This document shows, piece by piece, positions 9,403 to 18,651 of a stretch of DNA of 64,000 nucleotides. The stretch's first letter is position 1. Each line of letters begins with the position of its first letter. The position numbers were made by a program, and so were the translations under genes. Below the pieces are notes generated by a model. The model worked only from the letters and a program-made list of their open reading frames with translations. It ran no database searches and was not told the origin of the DNA. Source of the stretch: Microvirga puerhi (GTDB lineage: Bacteria; Pseudomonadota; Alphaproteobacteria; Rhizobiales; Beijerinckiaceae); assembly GCF_020089865.1 (NCBI RefSeq), contig NZ_JAIRBM010000009.1, forward strand, positions 1 to 64,000, read 5' to 3'.

Positions 9403-9430
9403 ATTCTAGCCAGACCGGAGACCCTGTCAA
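9403..9430 (-). promoter_or_regulatory. argD operon promoter
   Basis: On the minus strand TTGACA (9425-9430) and TAGAAT (9403-9408) are separated by 16 bases, a near-consensus sigma70-type promoter. The expected start is near 9396, leaving a leader of about 90 nt before the argD GTG. Confidence 0.7.
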
Positions 9431-9688
9431 TTCAAGAGAAATGAACTTATTCATCACTGAGATTCCCGGCCCAACGGAGTTCCCTGGGGAAAACGACAGA
9501 GCCTGTCCGGGGACTCTTGCGCCCGAGTCCACCGATCTAGTAACTTCGAAGCCGTCGATTACGCATTCGAGCGACGGCTTCCACTCCAGGAGAGAGCCCC
9601 TCACAACGCGGCCGGACTTTTCATTCTGTCCGCGATACATGAGGGATTCGAGCCTGGGCAAAGCCGTCCCGGAGGAGGCAATATAAAA
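9431..9688. other. Divergent intergenic region upstream of gcrA
   Basis: About 380 bp separate the argD and gcrA starts. Beyond the argD promoter and leader hairpin I see no gene. Two GANTC (CcrM methylation) sites occur, as GATTC near 9462 and near 9647, the second about 40 bp before the gcrA start codon. GcrA acts with CcrM methylation in Caulobacter, so these sites could matter for control of gcrA, but that is inference. Confidence 0.4.
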
Positions 9689-10219
9689 ATGATAGATGCG
9701 GGTGCAACCTGGACGGACGAACGGGTCGAGCTTCTCAAGAAGCTTTGGGCCGACGGCTTGAGCGCGAGTCAGATCGCGACCGAGCTTGGCAATGTGACCC
9801 GGAATGCGGTGATCGGGAAGGTTCATCGTCTCGGCCTATCCGGACGGGCCAAGGACAAGGTGGCCGCGCCTGCCGCGCAGCGCGCCCGCAAACCGGCTCG
9901 CGCTCCCAGTGCTCCCGCCCCTATTGCGCCGCAAAATCGGAACAATGTGATCGTCGCATCTATTCCCCGTCAACCGGCGGCGGAGGCAGTCGAGATCATG
10001 GCCGAAGACGACGTCGCGATCCCAATGTCAGAACGCGTGACCATCATGGACCTGCGCGAGTCCATGTGCCGCTGGCCTATGGGCGATCCGACGAAGCCCG
10101 AGTTCCGCTTCTGTGGGGCGCGTTCGCTGACCGGACTGCCCTATTGCGCCCATCATGCACGCGTCGCCTATCAGCCGGTTGCAGACCGCAAGCGCGAGCG
10201 GAAGCTGGCGCGGGCGTAA
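9689..10219 (+). CDS. gcrA: GcrA cell-cycle regulator
   Basis: GcrA is an alphaproteobacterial sigma70-associated cell-cycle activator that works at CcrM-methylated promoters. The 176-residue protein has the N-terminal helix-turn-helix-like block WTDERVELLKKLWADGLSASQ...IGKVHRLGL (residues 8-50), a proline/alanine-rich linker (60-105), and the C-terminal sigma-binding part with cysteines (CRWPMGDP, FRFCGARS, PYCAHH). Start ATG 9689 has an AGGAGG-type site about ten bases upstream. It is followed by an intrinsic terminator; phoB converges from the other side. Confidence 0.93.
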   Translation: MIDAGATWTDERVELLKKLWADGLSASQIATELGNVTRNAVIGKVHRLGLSGRAKDKVAAPAAQRARKPARAPSAPAPIAPQNRNNVIVASIPRQPAAEAVEIMAEDDVAIPMSERVTIMDLRESMCRWPMGDPTKPEFRFCGARSLTGLPYCAHHARVAYQPVADRKRERKLARA

Positions 10220-10242
10220 GCAGCGGCCTAAGACCGTCACTG

Positions 10243-10268
10243 AGGCAGGCCTCGAGCCTGCCTTTTTT
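10243..10268 (+). terminator. gcrA intrinsic terminator
   Basis: An 8-bp stem AGGCAGGC/GCCTGCCT with loop CTCGA is followed by a run of six T. It lies 24 bp after the gcrA stop and just before the end of the convergent phoB gene. Confidence 0.9.
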
Positions 10269-10275
10269 GTTGGGC

Positions 10276-10977
10276 TTATTCGTCGCGGGCGAAGGTTTCG
10301 TCGAAGGAGTAGCCCGTGCCACGCACGGTCCTGATCGGATCGGGCTTATGAGAGATCCGGATCGCCTTGCGCAGGCGCCCTACATGGACATCGACGGTCC
10401 GTTCATCGATGTAGACGTCATGTCCCCAGACGGCGTTGAGCAGATGCTCCCGCGTGAAGACGCGACCAGGGCTCGTCATCAGGAACTCCAAGAGCCGGAA
10501 TTCCGTCGGCCCGAGATGAAGCTCCTTATTGCTGCGCCGAACCCTGTGCGTCTCACGGTCGAGTTCCATGTCGCCGGCCGTCAGAAGCGTCGCGATATGC
10601 GTGGGCTTGGTCCGCCGCAGCAGCGCCCTGACACGCGCCAGAAGCTCCGGCACGGAGAATGGCTTGACGATATAGTCGTCGGCTCCCGTCGAGAGCCCGC
10701 GAATGCGGTCGCCTTCTTCACCACGGGCCGTGAGCATGATGATCGGCATTCGCTCCGTCTCGGGCCTGATGCGGATACGCCGACAAAGCTCGATGCCGGA
10801 CAAGCCCGGCAGCATCCAGTCGAGGAGCACGAGATCGGGAACCTGCTCCCGTAGGCGGATCTCCGCTTCATCGCCTCTTCCGACGCTGTCGACCTCGTAT
10901 CCTTCGGCCTCCAAATTGTAGCGCAGAAGAAGTGTCAGGGGCTCCTCATCTTCCACGATCAGAACACGTGGCCCCAT
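10276..10977 (-). CDS. phoB: Phosphate regulon response regulator PhoB
   Basis: OmpR-family regulator that binds Pho boxes when phosphate is scarce. The 233-residue protein has a receiver domain (residues about 3-118) with acidic pocket EDEE and phospho-acceptor Asp in VLLDWMLPG, a switch Thr/Ser region (IIMLTARGEE) and Lys in VKPFSVPEL, then a winged-helix output domain (GPTEFRLLEFLM, RTVDVHVGRLRKAI). It starts 3 bp after the phoU stop and is the last gene of pstS-pstC-pstA-pstB-phoU-phoB. Confidence 0.96.
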   Translation of the reverse strand: MGPRVLIVEDEEPLTLLLRYNLEAEGYEVDSVGRGDEAEIRLREQVPDLVLLDWMLPGLSGIELCRRIRIRPETERMPIIMLTARGEEGDRIRGLSTGADDYIVKPFSVPELLARVRALLRRTKPTHIATLLTAGDMELDRETHRVRRSNKELHLGPTEFRLLEFLMTSPGRVFTREHLLNAVWGHDVYIDERTVDVHVGRLRKAIRISHKPDPIRTVRGTGYSFDETFARDE

Positions 10978-10980
10978 GCC

Positions 10981-11691
10981 TCAAGCTCCAGCCTTTGCCA
11001 CGTCGATCGAACGGTCATTCTTCGGGCGATCGATCGCGAGGGTCTCTCCGGTCACAAGATAATAGACCGTCTCGGCGATGTTGGTCGTGTGATCGCCGAT
11101 ACGCTCGATGTTCTTCGCGCAGAACAGGAGATGCGTGCAGAAGGAGATATTGCGCGGATCTTCCATCATATAGGTGAGCAGCTCCCGGAAGAGAGAGGTG
11201 TAGAGCGCATCGATCGCTCCATCCCGCTGCCAGACGTCGAGAGCCCGCACGGTATCCTGCTGGGCATAGGCATCGAGAACGTCCTTGAGCTGTCCCAGCA
11301 CGAGGTCGCTCATGTGCTGAACGCCGACGACGATCTTCTGCGCCTGAAAGGGGCCACCGATGGCAACCGCGCGCTTGGCGATGTTCTTCGCCAGATCGCC
11401 GATGCGCTCTACGTCGCCGGAGACCCGGATGGCCGAGATGGTTTCACGCAGGTCCACCGCGAGCGGCTGGCGCCGGGCGATGGTGAGAATCGCATTCTCC
11501 TCTACCTCCCGCTGCAGAAGATCGAGGCGGCTGTCGGACGAAATGACAGATTGCGCTAGCGGCAGGTCGCTCCGGACCAGGGCCGCGATGGCATCGACGA
11601 GCATCTTCTCCGCAATGCCGCCCATCTCCGAGATGCGGCGCCGGAGGCTCTGCAGGTCGTTGTCGTAGGAGCTGACAATATGCTCCGCCAT
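10981..11691 (-). CDS. phoU: Phosphate transport regulator PhoU
   Basis: Helical negative regulator linking the Pst transporter to the PhoR kinase. The 236-residue protein shows two PhoU repeats (about residues 18-105 and 120-210) with the typical E-x-x-x-D type metal clusters and RIGDLAKNIAKRA / RIGDHTTNIAE segments. It lies 24 bp after pstB and 3 bp before phoB, so it is in the pst operon. Length and both repeats are normal. Confidence 0.95.
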   Translation of the reverse strand: MAEHIVSSYDNDLQSLRRRISEMGGIAEKMLVDAIAALVRSDLPLAQSVISSDSRLDLLQREVEENAILTIARRQPLAVDLRETISAIRVSGDVERIGDLAKNIAKRAVAIGGPFQAQKIVVGVQHMSDLVLGQLKDVLDAYAQQDTVRALDVWQRDGAIDALYTSLFRELLTYMMEDPRNISFCTHLLFCAKNIERIGDHTTNIAETVYYLVTGETLAIDRPKNDRSIDVAKAGA

Positions 11692-11715
11692 GGGATAGTC
11701 TCCTTATCGCTCCGA

Positions 11716-12534
11716 TCAGCCGAAGCGGCCCGTGATGTAGTCCTGGGTCTGTTTCTTGTTGGGTGTCATGAACATCTTGCTCGTCGGCCCGAACTCCACA
11801 AGTTCGCCGAGATACATGAAGGCCGTGAACTGGGAGATACGTGCGGCCTGTTGCATGTTGTGCGTCACGATGACGATCGTGAATTCCGCCCGAAGCTGCT
11901 CGATCAATTCCTCAATCTTACCGGTCGAGATCGGGTCGAGAGCCGAGGTCGGCTCGTCGAGCAGAATGACCTCTGGCCGCTGGGCGATAGTGCGCGCAAT
12001 GCAGAGGCGCTGTTGTTGCCCTCCGGACAATCCCATGCCGGACTGACGCAGCTTGTCCTTGACCTCATCCCAGAGCGCCGCTTTGCGCAGCGCCTGCTCC
12101 ACGCGGTCTTCGAGATCAGCCTTGGACAGTTTTTCGTAAAGCCGGATGCCGAAGGCGATGTTGTCGTGAATGGACATCGGAAAAGGTGTCGGCTTCTGAA
12201 ATACCATGCCGACGCGGGCACGCAATTCGTTCACATCGACAGAAGAGGCCAGGATGTTCTGACCATCGAGCAGGATCTCCCCTTGAGCGCGCTGCTCCGG
12301 ATAGAGGCTGTAGATGCGGTTGAAGGTGCGCAGCAAAGTCGACTTGCCGCAGCCGGATGGTCCGATCAAGGCCGTCACCTGCCGGTCGTAGAAGTCGAGA
12401 GAAATATCCTTCAGGCCTCGGAAGTCGCTATAGAAGAAGTCGAGGTGCCGGACGGAAATGCGCACCGGTGCGTGCATGTCGGCCGCGGCTGCGCCCCCGA
12501 TGGCGCTGCTCGCATTGATGGCGATCGAAGTCAT
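11716..12534 (-). CDS. pstB: Phosphate ABC transporter ATP-binding protein
   Basis: Cytosolic ATPase of the high-affinity phosphate importer. The 272-residue protein has Walker [11 protein letters not shown]-loop FQKPTPFP, signature LSGGQQQRL, Walker [14 protein letters not shown] and switch His in IVTHNMQQ. The start at 12534 overlaps the pstA stop by four bases (ATGA); an in-frame start at 12618 lies inside pstA and is rejected. Order within the operon is pstA, pstB, phoU. Confidence 0.97.
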   Translation of the reverse strand: MTSIAINASSAIGGAAAADMHAPVRISVRHLDFFYSDFRGLKDISLDFYDRQVTALIGPSGCGKSTLLRTFNRIYSLYPEQRAQGEILLDGQNILASSVDVNELRARVGMVFQKPTPFPMSIHDNIAFGIRLYEKLSKADLEDRVEQALRKAALWDEVKDKLRQSGMGLSGGQQQRLCIARTIAQRPEVILLDEPTSALDPISTGKIEELIEQLRAEFTIVIVTHNMQQAARISQFTAFMYLGELVEFGPTSKMFMTPNKKQTQDYITGRFG

Positions 12535-13424
12535 CGGGCGAGATCCTTCTTCAGCAGCAGGCGTGCGACGATCGACAGCGCCAGGATGGAAAGAGTGATG
12601 ATCAGGGCTCCCGCCCATGCGAGCGCGCGCCAGTTGTCATAGGGCGCCAGCGCAAACTGATAGATCATGACGGGCAGGTTCGAGACGCCGCCCATCAGGT
12701 TCGGCTTGAACCAGAAATTGTTGTTGAGCGCCGTGAAGAGAAGTGGCGCCGTCTCTCCGGCAATACGTGCAGTTGCCAGGAGAATACCGGTGACCATGCC
12801 GGCCCGCGCCGCGCGCCAGCTGACATTGACGATCACTGTCGACATAGGGGCGCCCAATGCAGCGCCTGCCTCGCGAAGGGAGCCCGGCACGAGACGCAGC
12901 ATGTCCTCAGTGGTGCGCACGATGACGGGCACGGCGATGATGGCAAGCGCGACGCCCCCCGCCCATCCGGAATATCCGCCGAGCGGCGGCACCATGAGCG
13001 TGTAGACGAAGAGGCCGATGAGGATGCTGGGAGCGGCAAGCAGGATATCGTTCACGAAGCGGATGATTTCCGCAAGCTTCGAACCTTTCCCGTACTCCGC
13101 GAGATAGGTTCCGGCGAGCACGCCGATCGGCGTCGCCACAATGATGCCCAGAAGCGTCAGGATGAGACTGCCGACGATCGCATTGGCGATGCCACCGCCC
13201 TCGGTGCCGGGCCCTGGCGTGACATGGGTGAAGACGTCGAGCGAAAGAGCTGCACCACCTTCATAGAAGAGCATCAGCAGGATCCAGCCGAGCACGAAAG
13301 CGCCGAGCCCCGTGAAAACCGTGCAGACGACCTTGAGGGTCCGATCGGCGATCCGGCGGCCGCGCCGCACGCGTCCCGCAGCAGGCCTACCGGTATATTG
13401 AACAGTCGAGGTGACGTCGTTCAT
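12531..13424 (-). CDS. pstA: Phosphate ABC transporter permease PstA
   Basis: Inner-membrane permease subunit, 297 residues. It has an N-terminal cytosolic stretch and about six hydrophobic segments, with the binding-protein-dependent transport EAA-like loop [15 protein letters not shown]. The conserved [12 protein letters not shown] and [11 protein letters not shown] regions are PstA-type. It lies 9 bp downstream of pstC and overlaps pstB by four bases. Confidence 0.95.
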   Translation of the reverse strand: MNDVTSTVQYTGRPAAGRVRRGRRIADRTLKVVCTVFTGLGAFVLGWILLMLFYEGGAALSLDVFTHVTPGPGTEGGGIANAIVGSLILTLLGIIVATPIGVLAGTYLAEYGKGSKLAEIIRFVNDILLAAPSILIGLFVYTLMVPPLGGYSGWAGGVALAIIAVPVIVRTTEDMLRLVPGSLREAGAALGAPMSTVIVNVSWRAARAGMVTGILLATARIAGETAPLLFTALNNNFWFKPNLMGGVSNLPVMIYQFALAPYDNWRALAWAGALIITLSILALSIVARLLLKKDLAR

Positions 13425-13433
13425 CGTTGCCCC

Positions 13434-14405
13434 TTACTGCGTACGGACGCGCGCAATCAGGAGGCGCGCGAGAACCAGAACCGTGAACGTGACCAGGAAG
13501 AGAATGCAACCAAGTGCCAGGAGCGCATTGAGGTGCATGTCGGATGCTTCATTGAACTCGTTGGCAATACGGGATGCGATGGTCGAACTCGGATCGAAGA
13601 GGGACAATGACAGCCGATTGGCGTTGCCGATCACGAAGGTTACAGCCATCGTCTCGCCGAGAGCCCGCCCAAGCCCCAGCATGACTGCGCCGATGATGCT
13701 CACGCCGGCTTGCGGCAAGAGCACATGGCGCACGACTTCCCAGGTCGTGCAGCCGATGCCGTAGGCGCTCTCGCGCAGGATCGTCGGGATCTGGTCGAGG
13801 ATATCGCGGGCAATCGACGCGATGAACGGAATGATCATGATCGCCAGGATGATGCCGGCAGTCAGAAGGCCGACTCCGGACGGCACTCGCGCGTACAGGA
13901 TCGTTCCGACGATCGGAAGTCCCTCGACCAGAGACGATACGGGCACCTGGACGAACCGGGCGAAGAAGGGAGCGAAAACGAAGAGCCCCCACATGCCGTA
14001 GATAATACTTGGGACGGCAGCGAGCAGTTCGACGGTGGTCGCCACAGGGCGCTTGAGCCAACGTGGGCAAAGCTGCGTCAGGAAGATTGCGATGCCGATC
14101 GAGACCGGGACACCGATGACCAGCGCGATCAGCGCCGAGGTCAAGGTTCCGGCGATCGCCACCCAGGCGCCGAAATCCTCCTTGCCGACGTTCCAGACAC
14201 TCGAAGTGACGAAGCCGAAACCGAACTGTCGGAAAGCCGGCCACCCGCCATAAACCATGGAGCCCAGGATCCCCGCCAGGACGATGAGGACGAGCAAGGC
14301 TGAGGCGAAGCTCGCCCAGCGAAACAGGGGATCCGAAATGGACTTGGGAGCACGGCGGGTCGTCTGCATAGTCGAAATGGCAATCCGTTCAGACAAGGCA
14401 ACCAT
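13434..14405 (-). CDS. pstC: Phosphate ABC transporter permease PstC
   Basis: Inner-membrane permease subunit, 323 residues, partner of PstA. It has six predicted membrane segments and the EAA-like loop RESAYGIGCTTWEVVRHV followed by GLGRALGETMAVTFVIGN, typical of PstC. The start ATG 14405 is preceded by GGAG eight bases upstream; ATG at residue 13 is a weaker alternative. There is a 35-bp gap after pstS, shorter than usual for an intervening terminator. Confidence 0.95.
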   Translation of the reverse strand: MVALSERIAISTMQTTRRAPKSISDPLFRWASFASALLVLIVLAGILGSMVYGGWPAFRQFGFGFVTSSVWNVGKEDFGAWVAIAGTLTSALIALVIGVPVSIGIAIFLTQLCPRWLKRPVATTVELLAAVPSIIYGMWGLFVFAPFFARFVQVPVSSLVEGLPIVGTILYARVPSGVGLLTAGIILAIMIIPFIASIARDILDQIPTILRESAYGIGCTTWEVVRHVLLPQAGVSIIGAVMLGLGRALGETMAVTFVIGNANRLSLSLFDPSSTIASRIANEFNEASDMHLNALLALGCILFLVTFTVLVLARLLIARVRTQ

Positions 14406-14440
14406 CCGCCGTACTCCGTTTTCGAGAGAGTGTCAGCCGG

Positions 14441-15484
14441 TTACTGCTTGAAGACCGGCTGGCCGGACTTGTCCTTGATCTCCTTCGCCCAGGCGGTCTC
14501 GATCATCTTGACCACGTTGTCGGGAAGCGGAACATAGTCGAGGTCGCTGGCGAGCTTGTCGCCCTTCGTGTAGGCCCAGTTGAAGAACTTGAGCACTTCA
14601 GCGGTCTGCTCCGGCTTCTCGGGAGCCTTGTAGACGAGGATGAAGGTCGGAGCCGTGATCGGCCAAGCCTCGTCGCCGGCCTGGTCGGTCAGCGAGATGC
14701 CGAAGCCGGGAGCAGCCGTCCAGTCGGCATTCGCCGCAGCAGCCTGGAACGCCTTGTCGGCGGGAGCCGGGAACTTTCCAGCCTTGTTCTGAAGCAGAGC
14801 GAACGGAATATTGTTCTGCTTGGCGTAGGCGTACTCAACGTAACCGATCGAATTCGGAACCTGCTTCACGGTTGCGGCGACGCCTTCGTTGCCTTTGCCG
14901 CCCTGCCCCACCGGCCAGCTGACGCTCGTATTGGCGCCGAGATCGGTCTTCCAGGATGGAGAGACCTGCGACAGATAGGTGGTGAAGACATTGGTCGTGC
15001 CGGAGGCGTCCGAACGATAGACCGGAGTGATCGCGGCATCGGGAAGCTTCAAGCCCTCGTTCAGCTTGGCGATCTTCGCATCGTTCCACTTGGCAATCTT
15101 ACCCTGGAAGATGTCGGCCAGGACGTCACCGGTCAGCTTCAGCTGCCCTGCGTTGACACCTGCGATATTGACGACCGGCACGACACCGCCCATCACGGTT
15201 GGGAACTGCAGAAGACCATGCTTCTCAAGGTCCTCGCCCTTCAGAGGCGCATCGGTCGCACCGAAATCGACGGTCTTGGCCTGGATCTGCTTGATGCCGC
15301 CGCCAGAGCCGATCGACTGATAGTTGAGGCCGTTCCCGGTCTCCTTTTTGTAGGCCTCGGCCCACTTGGCATAAACCGGGAAGGGGAAAGTCGCGCCTGC
15401 GCCGGTGATATCGGCGGCGGCGGCCGGCGTCGCGAGGCTAACGGCGGCAAGACCAGCCGCGAAGGCGAAGGACAGGAACTTCAC
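14441..15484 (-). CDS. pstS: Periplasmic phosphate-binding protein PstS
   Basis: A 347-residue binding protein with a clear signal peptide (MKFLSFAFAAGLAAVSLATPAAAA, cleavage near residue 24). Ligand-site motifs are ADITGAGATFPFPVY, SIGSGGGIKQI, VDFGATDAPL and YRSDASGTTNVFT. It is the first gene of pstSCAB-phoU-phoB, with a triple Pho box 101-129 bp upstream of its start codon. Length and motifs are standard. Confidence 0.97.
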   Translation of the reverse strand: MKFLSFAFAAGLAAVSLATPAAAADITGAGATFPFPVYAKWAEAYKKETGNGLNYQSIGSGGGIKQIQAKTVDFGATDAPLKGEDLEKHGLLQFPTVMGGVVPVVNIAGVNAGQLKLTGDVLADIFQGKIAKWNDAKIAKLNEGLKLPDAAITPVYRSDASGTTNVFTTYLSQVSPSWKTDLGANTSVSWPVGQGGKGNEGVAATVKQVPNSIGYVEYAYAKQNNIPFALLQNKAGKFPAPADKAFQAAAANADWTAAPGFGISLTDQAGDEAWPITAPTFILVYKAPEKPEQTAEVLKFFNWAYTKGDKLASDLDYVPLPDNVVKMIETAWAKEIKDKSGQPVFKQ

Positions 15485-15584
15485 GAGACGTCTCCTTGTT
15501 CATACAAGCGCGGCCGCTCATCCTTTCAATTGAAGGACGGATCCGCGCCGTGTCGGACAGCTATGGCCTCCCCGTTACGGGTCT

Positions 15585-15613
15585 AAGACAATTGGATGAC
15601 ACTCACGTGACAA
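15585..15613 (-). promoter_or_regulatory. Triple Pho box upstream of pstS
   Basis: The minus strand reads TTGTCAC-GTGA-GTGTCAT-CCAA-TTGTCTT. These are three 7-bp repeats related to the Pho-box unit CTGTCAT, each followed by a 4-bp spacer and so in exact 11-bp phase. PhoB dimers bind such direct repeats. The element lies between pstS (minus) and the hybrid kinase gene (plus) and could serve both. Confidence 0.8.
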
Positions 15614-15750
15614 CGCTCCGAAGCCCCGCTTGGATGCAGGCAGTCCGGCCCGCCTCCGCGATTTCGGAGCGTCCCGTGGTCATTCCGGGAGTTGAACCTT
15701 GAACGTTTTACCTAGATACGATCACTGGGTTTGCGTGGCACAGATCTGAC

Positions 15751-18558
15751 ATGAAGCTTCAGGTGAACGCGTCTCAGGGCGAAACGGAAGGGCAGGTACC
15801 GCGGGCCTTTCCGGTGGGTGGGGGCGAAACAGGAGCTCTCATTCGGTCCTTGGACTGGTCTCGGACGAGCCTTGGCCCGATCACCTCCTGGCCCCAGAGC
15901 CTCAAGACTGCGCTGGATCTGATCCTACAGTCCCCGGTCCCCATGGTCATGCTCTGGGGAAAAGACGGCGTGATGCTCTACAATGACGCCTATTCGGTCT
16001 TCGCAGGGGGCCGCCATCCCCGCCTACTCGGCTCCAAAGTTCTGGAAGGATGGTCGGAGGTCGCTGATTTCAACCGTAGGGTCATGGAGGTCGGGCTCAA
16101 CGGAGGAACTCTGTCCTTCCAGGATCAGCATCTGATCCTCTATCGCAATGGCGTCCCCGAGGACGTCTGGATGGATCTCAATTACAGCCCCATCCTGGAC
16201 GAGAGCTATCGGCCTGGTGGCGTGCTCGCGGTGGTCGTGGAAACGACCCAGCGCGTCCGGGCGCAACAGAGCCTTGAGCAGCGGGACGAGCAACTCCGGC
16301 TGGCGCAGGAAGCAGGCGGCATCGGCATGTTCGATCTCGACATAGCCACCGACCTCATGACTGCCACCCCGGAATTCTGCCGCATCTATGGCCTTCCCGT
16401 CACTGACGAATTCCCCTCATCGACTGTGGAACGCCTGGTGCTGATTGAGGACAAGGACATCGTCTCCTGCCGCAAGACCCGGGCAGCCGGGCAAGTGCAA
16501 CCGTCCATTGAATACCGTATCGCTCGTCCCGATACCGGCGAATTGCGCTGGATCGGTCGCAAAGCCAGGTTCGTCCACGATCCGGACGGAAGGCGGATAC
16601 GCTTTGTCGGTGCGGTTCAGGATATCACTGACCGCAAGGTGGCCGAGGAGGCCCTCCGCGAGAGCGAAGCCCGATTCCGTCTCATGGCCAACAGCGCACC
16701 CGTGCTGATATGGGCCACCGATGCCGAAGCCCGGCCGAGTTTCGTCAACAAACGGCACCAGAAGGAACTCGGACTGACGCTGGAAAAGATCCACCGGGGA
16801 GAATGGCGCAAGATCATTTACGAGCAGGACAGCGCAGCGTTTCGCGAGCGCTTTCAGGAGGCATTTCAGGCGCAAGTCCCGTTCCAGGCCGAATTCAGGG
16901 CCTGGGATAGACATGGGCAGCTGCGCTGGCTCCGGTGTGAAGGGGTTCCGCGCCGCGATAGCATGGGCCAGTTCCTGGGTTATGTCGGCTGCAACGTCGA
17001 CATTACGGAAGCGCGGCTAGCCGCAGATGCCCTCGAAGCCCAGGTCGAGCAACGCACGCGAGAACTCGACTCGATCTGGCGCGTCTCGAAGGACCTCTTC
17101 TGCATCTGCGGCTTCGATGGTCTCTACCAGAGCGTGAATCCCGCATGGACGGAGGCTCTGGGATACGCGGCCCCAGAGCTCATCGGCCGATCCTGTCTCG
17201 ATCTCGTGCATGCCGAGGATGTCGAGCGATCCCGAAGGGAGTTTGAGCGCCTCAAACATACGGGCATGGTCGAGACCGATCTTCGCATTCAGGCCCGAGA
17301 TGGTAGCTATCGCTGGTACAATTGGACCAGCGTCGCCGAGGGCGACATTTTCTATGCCGCCGGACGCGACATTACCGCACGCAAGGAGCTGGAAGAGCAG
17401 CTTCGGCAAAGTCAGAAGATGGAGGCCATCGGACAACTCACCGGCGGCATCGCCCACGACTTCAATAATCTGCTCACCGGCATCATCGGTTCTCTCGACC
17501 TTCTTCAGGCGCGCATCGCACAGGGCCGCTACGAGACCCTGCCGCGATATGCCGACGCCGCAATTACATCCGCCAGCAAGGCGGCGGCACTCACGCATCG
17601 CCTCCTTGCCTTCGCACGCCGCCAGCCGCTTGATCCCAGGCCCGTCCATATCGACCAGCTGGTTCGATCCATGGAGGATCTGCTCCATCGCACCATCGGC
17701 GAAACGATCGCGCTCAACCTCAAGACGGTGAGCGCATTATGGCTGACGCGGTGCGATCCCAATCAACTCGAGAACGCGCTGCTCAACCTTGTCATCAATG
17801 CGCGCGATGCCATGCCGAAAGGCGGCACACTGACCATCGAGACATCGAACATCGAGCTGAACGACGCCGTATTTGCCGCGCAGCGCGGCATCGTGCCGGG
17901 ACAGTATGTGGCCCTGTGCGTCACGGATACGGGGATTGGCATGTCGCCGGAAATCAGGACACGTGCCTTCGATCCGTTTTTCACCACGAAACCCCTCGGC
18001 CAAGGAACAGGCCTCGGCCTGTCGATGATTTATGGCTTCGCCAAGCAATCCGAAGGCCATGTTCGCATCGATTCCGAACTCGGCAGGGGGACGACGGTCA
18101 AGATCTACTTGCCGCGCTATGAAGGCAGCACCGAGGACGAACCTTCGGCGGCCGGAGATGAGGACCGGGCACAGCCGGGCTCAGGCGAAGTCGTTCTTGT
18201 CGTGGAAGACGACGCCACCGTCCGCAGTCTCATCGTCGATGTGCTGGCGGAGCTTGGGTATCGGGCTCTGGAGGCCTGCGACGGCCCAAGCGGCCTGAAA
18301 TGCCTGCAATCCGATCACCACATCGATCTGCTGATCACAGACGTCGGCTTGCCCGGCATAAACGGGCGCCAGCTCGCCGATGCAGCTCGGGGACAGCGCC
18401 CCGCACTGAAGATCCTTTTCATGACGGGCTATGCTGAGAACGTCACTCTGGCGTCAGGATTTCTCGACCACGGAATGGAAATGATCACAAAGCCCTTCGC
18501 AGTCGACAACCTAGCCAAGCGCATTCGTGACATGATCGAGCATAAGATGCCTCACTAG
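15751..18558 (+). CDS. Hybrid sensor histidine kinase with PAS domains and receiver
   Basis: A 935-residue cytosolic kinase with no membrane segment. It has about four PAS-type sensor domains (roughly residues 40-155, 170-290, 295-415, 430-545), a HisKA dimerisation domain with phospho-acceptor His569 in GGIAHDFNNLL, and an ATPase domain (NLVINARDAMP, DTGIGM, GTGLGLSMIYG). A C-terminal receiver has Asp864 in LLITDVGLPG and a conserved Lys in MITKPFAV. The signal is unknown. It is divergent from pstS across a 266-bp region containing the Pho boxes and sits between phoR and the pst operon on the opposite strand, which interrupts the usual phoR-pstS neighbourhood. No strong Shine-Dalgarno precedes ATG 15751, so the start is provisional. 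Confidence 0.88.
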   Translation: MKLQVNASQGETEGQVPRAFPVGGGETGALIRSLDWSRTSLGPITSWPQSLKTALDLILQSPVPMVMLWGKDGVMLYNDAYSVFAGGRHPRLLGSKVLEGWSEVADFNRRVMEVGLNGGTLSFQDQHLILYRNGVPEDVWMDLNYSPILDESYRPGGVLAVVVETTQRVRAQQSLEQRDEQLRLAQEAGGIGMFDLDIATDLMTATPEFCRIYGLPVTDEFPSSTVERLVLIEDKDIVSCRKTRAAGQVQPSIEYRIARPDTGELRWIGRKARFVHDPDGRRIRFVGAVQDITDRKVAEEALRESEARFRLMANSAPVLIWATDAEARPSFVNKRHQKELGLTLEKIHRGEWRKIIYEQDSAAFRERFQEAFQAQVPFQAEFRAWDRHGQLRWLRCEGVPRRDSMGQFLGYVGCNVDITEARLAADALEAQVEQRTRELDSIWRVSKDLFCICGFDGLYQSVNPAWTEALGYAAPELIGRSCLDLVHAEDVERSRREFERLKHTGMVETDLRIQARDGSYRWYNWTSVAEGDIFYAAGRDITARKELEEQLRQSQKMEAIGQLTGGIAHDFNNLLTGIIGSLDLLQARIAQGRYETLPRYADAAITSASKAAALTHRLLAFARRQPLDPRPVHIDQLVRSMEDLLHRTIGETIALNLKTVSALWLTRCDPNQLENALLNLVINARDAMPKGGTLTIETSNIELNDAVFAAQRGIVPGQYVALCVTDTGIGMSPEIRTRAFDPFFTTKPLGQGTGLGLSMIYGFAKQSEGHVRIDSELGRGTTVKIYLPRYEGSTEDEPSAAGDEDRAQPGSGEVVLVVEDDATVRSLIVDVLAELGYRALEACDGPSGLKCLQSDHHIDLLITDVGLPGINGRQLADAARGQRPALKILFMTGYAENVTLASGFLDHGMEMITKPFAVDNLAKRIRDMIEHKMPH

Positions 18559-18614
18559 AGCTGCTTCCGCGGGCGTGGACCCGTCTCTTCCTTTGGTGGA
18601 CTGCATCCACTCAA

Positions 18615-18645
18615 CCAAAAAATGCTCTCGGGACAAACGGAGCAT
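18615..18645 (-). terminator. phoR terminator
   Basis: On the minus strand a hairpin ATGCTC/GAGCAT (18622-18627 with 18640-18645) is followed by a T run (TTTTTTGG). It lies seven bases beyond the phoR stop. Confidence 0.7.
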
Positions 18646-18651
18646 CTTTGA

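Noticed and set aside
8259..9686. 475-codon plus-strand frame
   Set aside because: Antisense to argD and running through its leader up to gcrA; no motif, and argD is unambiguous.
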